Origin: Candidatus Pseudobutyricicoccus lothianensis
GTDB lineage: Bacteria > Bacillota > Clostridia > Oscillospirales > Butyricicoccaceae
Direction of reading: 5' to 3'
DNA: 57,426 bases
NCBI GenBank assembly: GCA_904419295.1
Contig: CAJFRA010000011.1
Location: 1-57,426 of the forward strand
In this document: one piece after another, positions 55,059 through 57,426 of the stretch
How positions within the stretch are numbered: the first letter of the stretch is position 1
Layout of the letters: each line of letters opens with the position of its first letter
Made by a program: the position numbers and the translations under genes
The notes under the pieces: model-generated
The model's input: only the letters and a program-made list of their open reading frames with translations
Databases searched by the model: none
What the model was told of the DNA's origin: nothing

Positions 55059-55148
55059 TGTATTCCCTTCCTTATTCTAAATTACCTATTTATATATTTT
55101 CCGCCTCAAAGGGCGTAAAAAAATACCCCGGCCTACCGCAGTGGTGCA

Positions 55149-55538
55149 TTACTGCCCACGTACGGCAGTGCGGAGCGTTGCCAAGTCAGAACTAATTGAC
55201 TGCATGAGATATTGCAGCTGATACCCGGCGCGCACCAGCTCCAAACTTTCATTGATCACATTGACTCCATTGTCATCCATCCGGGTGGAGACTTGGGCTT
55301 CCTGCACTGTGGGGCGGGTGCTGTCCAATACGTCCCGCACAGCTTCGCCGGCCCGGTTCTGTTGGCCTGCCGCGCTTTCCAGCCGCATGCGCAGAGTGTC
55401 TTCAAAGGAAACGGTCTGTGGCTTGTAATTGGGTGTTTCCGCATTGGCGATGTTATTGAGGATAGTGGACTGCCTGGTCCAAAGAGCACCCATGGTCTTC
55501 TCCATCATCCACTGTGAATTGCTTGTCAAAAGGTCCAT
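55149..55538 (-). CDS. flgB: Flagellar rod protein FlgB
   Basis: A 129-residue rod protein, the first gene of the fla/che operon. LWTRQSTILNNIANAETPNYK (split about 17-37) is the rod motif, and SLELVRAGYQLQYLMQSISSD is the C-terminal coil. ATG 55538 was chosen for the GGGAGCCAGGAAT just upstream; the frame stays open to 55850 but that part is AT-rich leader. Confidence 0.94.
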   Translation of the reverse strand: MDLLTSNSQWMMEKTMGALWTRQSTILNNIANAETPNYKPQTVSFEDTLRMRLESAAGQQNRAGEAVRDVLDSTRPTVQEAQVSTRMDDNGVNVINESLELVRAGYQLQYLMQSISSDLATLRTAVRGQ

Positions 55539-55610
55539 ATTCCTGGCTCCCTTCCTGCTTTCTGCTGCGGCATACCCCACACCGCAATTAAAGCTATTTC
55601 TGTTAGTAAC

Positions 55611-55639
55611 ATTATATTCTTGTTTGTTGCGAATTGCAA
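55611..55639 (-). promoter_or_regulatory. Sigma-A promoter of the fla/che operon
   Basis: On the minus strand TTGCAA (55639-55634) and TATAAT (55616-55611) are 17 bp apart. The expected start leaves about 65 bases of leader before flgB. Confidence 0.8.
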
Positions 55640-55646
55640 CGAACAA
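55620..55646. promoter_or_regulatory. Inverted repeat overlapping the fla/che promoter
   Basis: TTGTTTGTTGC and GCAACGAACAA (10 of 11 paired) around GAATT cover the -35 box and most of the spacer. The placement suits a repressor operator for the whole flagellar operon. The regulator is not identifiable from the window. Confidence 0.55.
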
Positions 55647-55898
55647 TTGGTTTTTAAAGCACTTTTTGTCAAGAATGATAAATCCCATAGAACAGGCTTT
55701 GGCTACCTTTATTAGAATTGTGCAATTTGTGCCGATTCGTGTATCACTGTTCCCCATATATTGAAATATAAAATATGGAAAACTGTACTTTTTTCGCCAT
55801 GAATTTGACTTTCTCTGCCGTTTGCCCTTGATTTTCAGGCTTTTTGTCAACTATTTTTTACAAACTCCTTTGTGAAAAATTTTTCTCCCCGGCAGCTC

Positions 55899-55925
55899 TT
55901 ATTTTTTGGGATGGTTTGCCGATAG
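55899..55925 (+). promoter_or_regulatory. Possible sigma-28 promoter of flagellin
   Basis: GCCGATAG (55918-55925) matches the sigma-28 -10 consensus GCCGATAA/T at seven positions. The -35 region (TTAT about 15 bases upstream) is a poor match to TAAA. It would give a flagellin leader of about 130 bases. A weaker GCCGATTC with TAGA occurs at 55713-55738. The rest of the 525-bp divergent gap is AT-rich, without genes. Confidence 0.4.
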
Positions 55926-55933
55926 CTAGGGTG

Positions 55934-55954
55934 AAGGGCATAGGATTTGCCCTT
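55934..55954 (+). promoter_or_regulatory. GGA-loop hairpin in the flagellin leader (first)
   Basis: AAGGGCA and TGCCCTT form a perfect 7-bp stem with loop TAGGATT, which shows GGA as CsrA requires. It would be at the very 5' end of the leader if the sigma-28 promoter is right. Confidence 0.4.
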
Positions 55955-56019
55955 GTTGGATCTTCGCTTTGATCTGCCTGCTTTTAGGGCCCTGAGCCGG
56001 CGGCCAAGGCAATTGTGCG

Positions 56020-56037
56020 GGAAGCATGGATGCTTCC
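56020..56037 (+). promoter_or_regulatory. GGA-loop hairpin in the flagellin leader (second)
   Basis: GGAAGC and GCTTCC pair around ATGGAT, with GGA in the loop, 11 bases before the ATGGAGG ribosome binding site (56047-56053). Two GGA sites with one over the ribosome binding site is the layout by which CsrA represses flagellin in Bacillus. Confidence 0.5.
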
Positions 56038-56064
56038 TAAGAGAACATGGAGGTTTGTTTTTTT

Positions 56065-57426
56065 ATGCGTATTCAACACAACATCATGGCGATGAACGCC
56101 TACCGCAACTACACCAACAACACCAGCGCGCTGAGCAAGAACCTGGAAAAGCTGTCTTCCGGCTACAAGATCAACCGTGCAGGCGACGATGCCGCCGGTC
56201 TGGCCATCAGTGAAAAGATGCGCGCCCAGATCACCGGCCTGAACAAGGCCCAGGACAACGCCAAAGACGGCATCAGCCTGGTGCAGACCGCCGAAGGTGC
56301 CCTGACCGAAGTACACGACATGCTCAACCGCATGTATGAGTTGGCTGAACAGTCCGCCAACGGTACCTATGAGGATGAGACTGACCGTACCCAGCTGCAG
56401 AAGGAGGTCACCCAGCTTAAGGACGAGATCAACCGTATCGCTGATAGCGCCAACTTCAACGGCATCAAGCTGCTGGATGGCTCCTTGAGTGAGGCTAAAA
56501 TTGATATCACCAATATTAACTTGGGTGGTGCCACAACAACAACTACTACTGCGGCAACTTCGACCAAGTCTGAATTCACAATGGCAGCGCCCACGGGTGC
56601 CAATGAGTACACACTGACTGTTGAGTATCTTGACGCGAATGGCAAGTCCAACAAAGTAGATATTAAATACACCGCTGGCGCAGACCAGAAAACGACTGGT
56701 GAAGCTGTTAAAGCTGCTCTGGAAGGCAACAGTGAGATTTCCAGTGTGTTTGATGTTGCAGTTGATGTTTCAGGCAAGCTGACCCTGACCTCTAAGGCCA
56801 CTGGCGCGGATGGCGCAAAAGTGATTGGAGTTTCTACCACAGATACAGGTAAAGTGACGATGGGTACTGTGACCGCAGGCGCAGATTCCTTTGTTACGGC
56901 CACAGGTGGTGCACAGGGCATTGCTGACGGTGACACTCTGACGCTAAACGGAAGAACTTACGAGTTTGTTAAAGATACGTCTACTGCACCAAAAAAAGAT
57001 GGTGCGATTGCGGTTGTCCTTGGCGCTGATGATGCAGCTTCTGTTGCCAACTTGAAGAAAGCGCTGGAAGGTACTGGAGTCAGTGTCGAAATTAACAATA
57101 CCAATGATCTGAAGTTTACCGCAGACAAAAATGGTTCTGCCCTGACCCTTCAGATCGGCGATACTTCTGAGAGCTGGAACCAGCTCAAGGTCACCATTAA
57201 TGACTGCCATACTACCGCTCTGGGCATTGCCGATCTGAACATCAGCAATCAGAGCGATGCTGCCAGCGCCTTGGACGTAATCAAAAACGCTATCAATTAT
57301 GTTTCCGACGTCCGCGGTACACTGGGTGCCACCCAGAACCGTCTGGATCACACCATCAACAACCTGTCCGTCATGGAAGAGAACATCCAGGATGCCGAAT
57401 CCACCATCCGCGACACAGACGTGGCC
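56065..57426 (+). CDS. fliC: Flagellin (3' end beyond the window)
   Basis: 454 codons are visible with no stop. The N-terminal D0/D1 region is typical: [19 protein letters not shown] then [20 protein letters not shown] (about 31-50) and the [20 protein letters not shown] stretch [20 protein letters not shown] Thr/Ala/Gly-rich central domain (about 155-370) is variable and surface-exposed. The C-terminal D1 begins near [25 protein letters not shown], and the window ends in STIRDTDVA, some 40 to 50 residues short of the usual end. Residue 381 is Cys (TINDCHTT), rare in flagellins. It is divergent from flgB, with GGAGG eleven bases before the ATG, and is the expected target of sigma-28 and of FliS. 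Confidence 0.95.
   Translation, partial: MRIQHNIMAMNAYRNYTNNTSALSKNLEKLSSGYKINRAGDDAAGLAISEKMRAQITGLNKAQDNAKDGISLVQTAEGALTEVHDMLNRMYELAEQSANGTYEDETDRTQLQKEVTQLKDEINRIADSANFNGIKLLDGSLSEAKIDITNINLGGATTTTTTAATSTKSEFTMAAPTGANEYTLTVEYLDANGKSNKVDIKYTAGADQKTTGEAVKAALEGNSEISSVFDVAVDVSGKLTLTSKATGADGAKVIGVSTTDTGKVTMGTVTAGADSFVTATGGAQGIADGDTLTLNGRTYEFVKDTSTAPKKDGAIAVVLGADDAASVANLKKALEGTGVSVEINNTNDLKFTADKNGSALTLQIGDTSESWNQLKVTINDCHTTALGIADLNISNQSDAASALDVIKNAINYVSDVRGTLGATQNRLDHTINNLSVMEENIQDAESTIRDTDVA

Noticed and set aside
1..57426. CRISPR arrays, tRNA and rRNA genes, riboswitches
   Set aside because: None was recognised by eye. Short RNA elements could be missed without a covariance-model search.

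Overview
The window comes from a motile, moderately GC-rich Firmicute, most likely a gut-type Clostridia of the Oscillospiraceae kind. The evidence is a Clostridia/Bacillus-style fla/che operon (fused FliY, CheC, CheD, CheV, FlbD, a sigma-28 gene inside the operon), SLH-anchored surface protein, GGAGG ribosome binding sites and consensus sigma-A promoters. No rRNA, tRNA or CRISPR array was seen. Most genes lie on the minus strand. The exceptions are a C39-like peptidase, a ParA-ComFB pair and the flagellin gene.

Layout from left to right. Positions 1-181: the end of an IS3-family element running off the window. Positions 230-3035: a small regulon of a MarR repressor, a DUF1538 membrane protein and a PII-like protein, with one operator motif in front of both the marR gene and the DUF1538 gene. 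Positions 3071-11700: a leftward run of FtsE-like ATPase, chemoreceptor, FtsA-like ATPase, lipoprotein and a large PAS/GAF/GGDEF/EAL protein. A divergent membrane-anchored C39-like peptidase follows (11811-12692). Positions 12835-16108: filament cap and chaperone genes (fliD, fliS, a FliT/FlgN-like gene). Positions 16277-17931: a ParA ATPase and a ComFB-domain protein.

Positions 18007-29332 form a self-contained surface-protein island. A gene for a ~3061-residue LRR/Ig-like/SLH protein lies between two tyrosine recombinase genes. The downstream recombinase has lost most catalytic residues. The upstream one is intact and sits next to a pair of identical 20-bp inverted repeats (28224-28243 and 28468-28487). 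The repeats enclose 224 bp carrying a good promoter that, in this sequence, points away from the giant gene. The simplest reading is an invertible promoter giving phase variation of the giant protein, captured here in the OFF orientation.

Positions 29437-55646 hold one ~26-kb, 31-gene fla/che operon read leftwards from a TTGCAA-N17-TATAAT promoter at 55611-55639 to a terminator at 29437-29483. It encodes the rod, MS ring, switch, export apparatus, hook, stator, sigma-28 and several chemotaxis adaptation proteins. flhF, flhG, fliL, cheA, cheB and cheW are absent from this stretch. A divergent flagellin gene starts at 56065 and runs off the right edge; its leader has two hairpins with GGA in the loop, as expected for CsrA control. 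Cyclic-di-GMP is a recurring theme: an apparently active GGDEF/EAL protein, a degenerate EAL-HDOD protein ending the fla operon, and a ComFB-domain protein beside the filament-cap genes.
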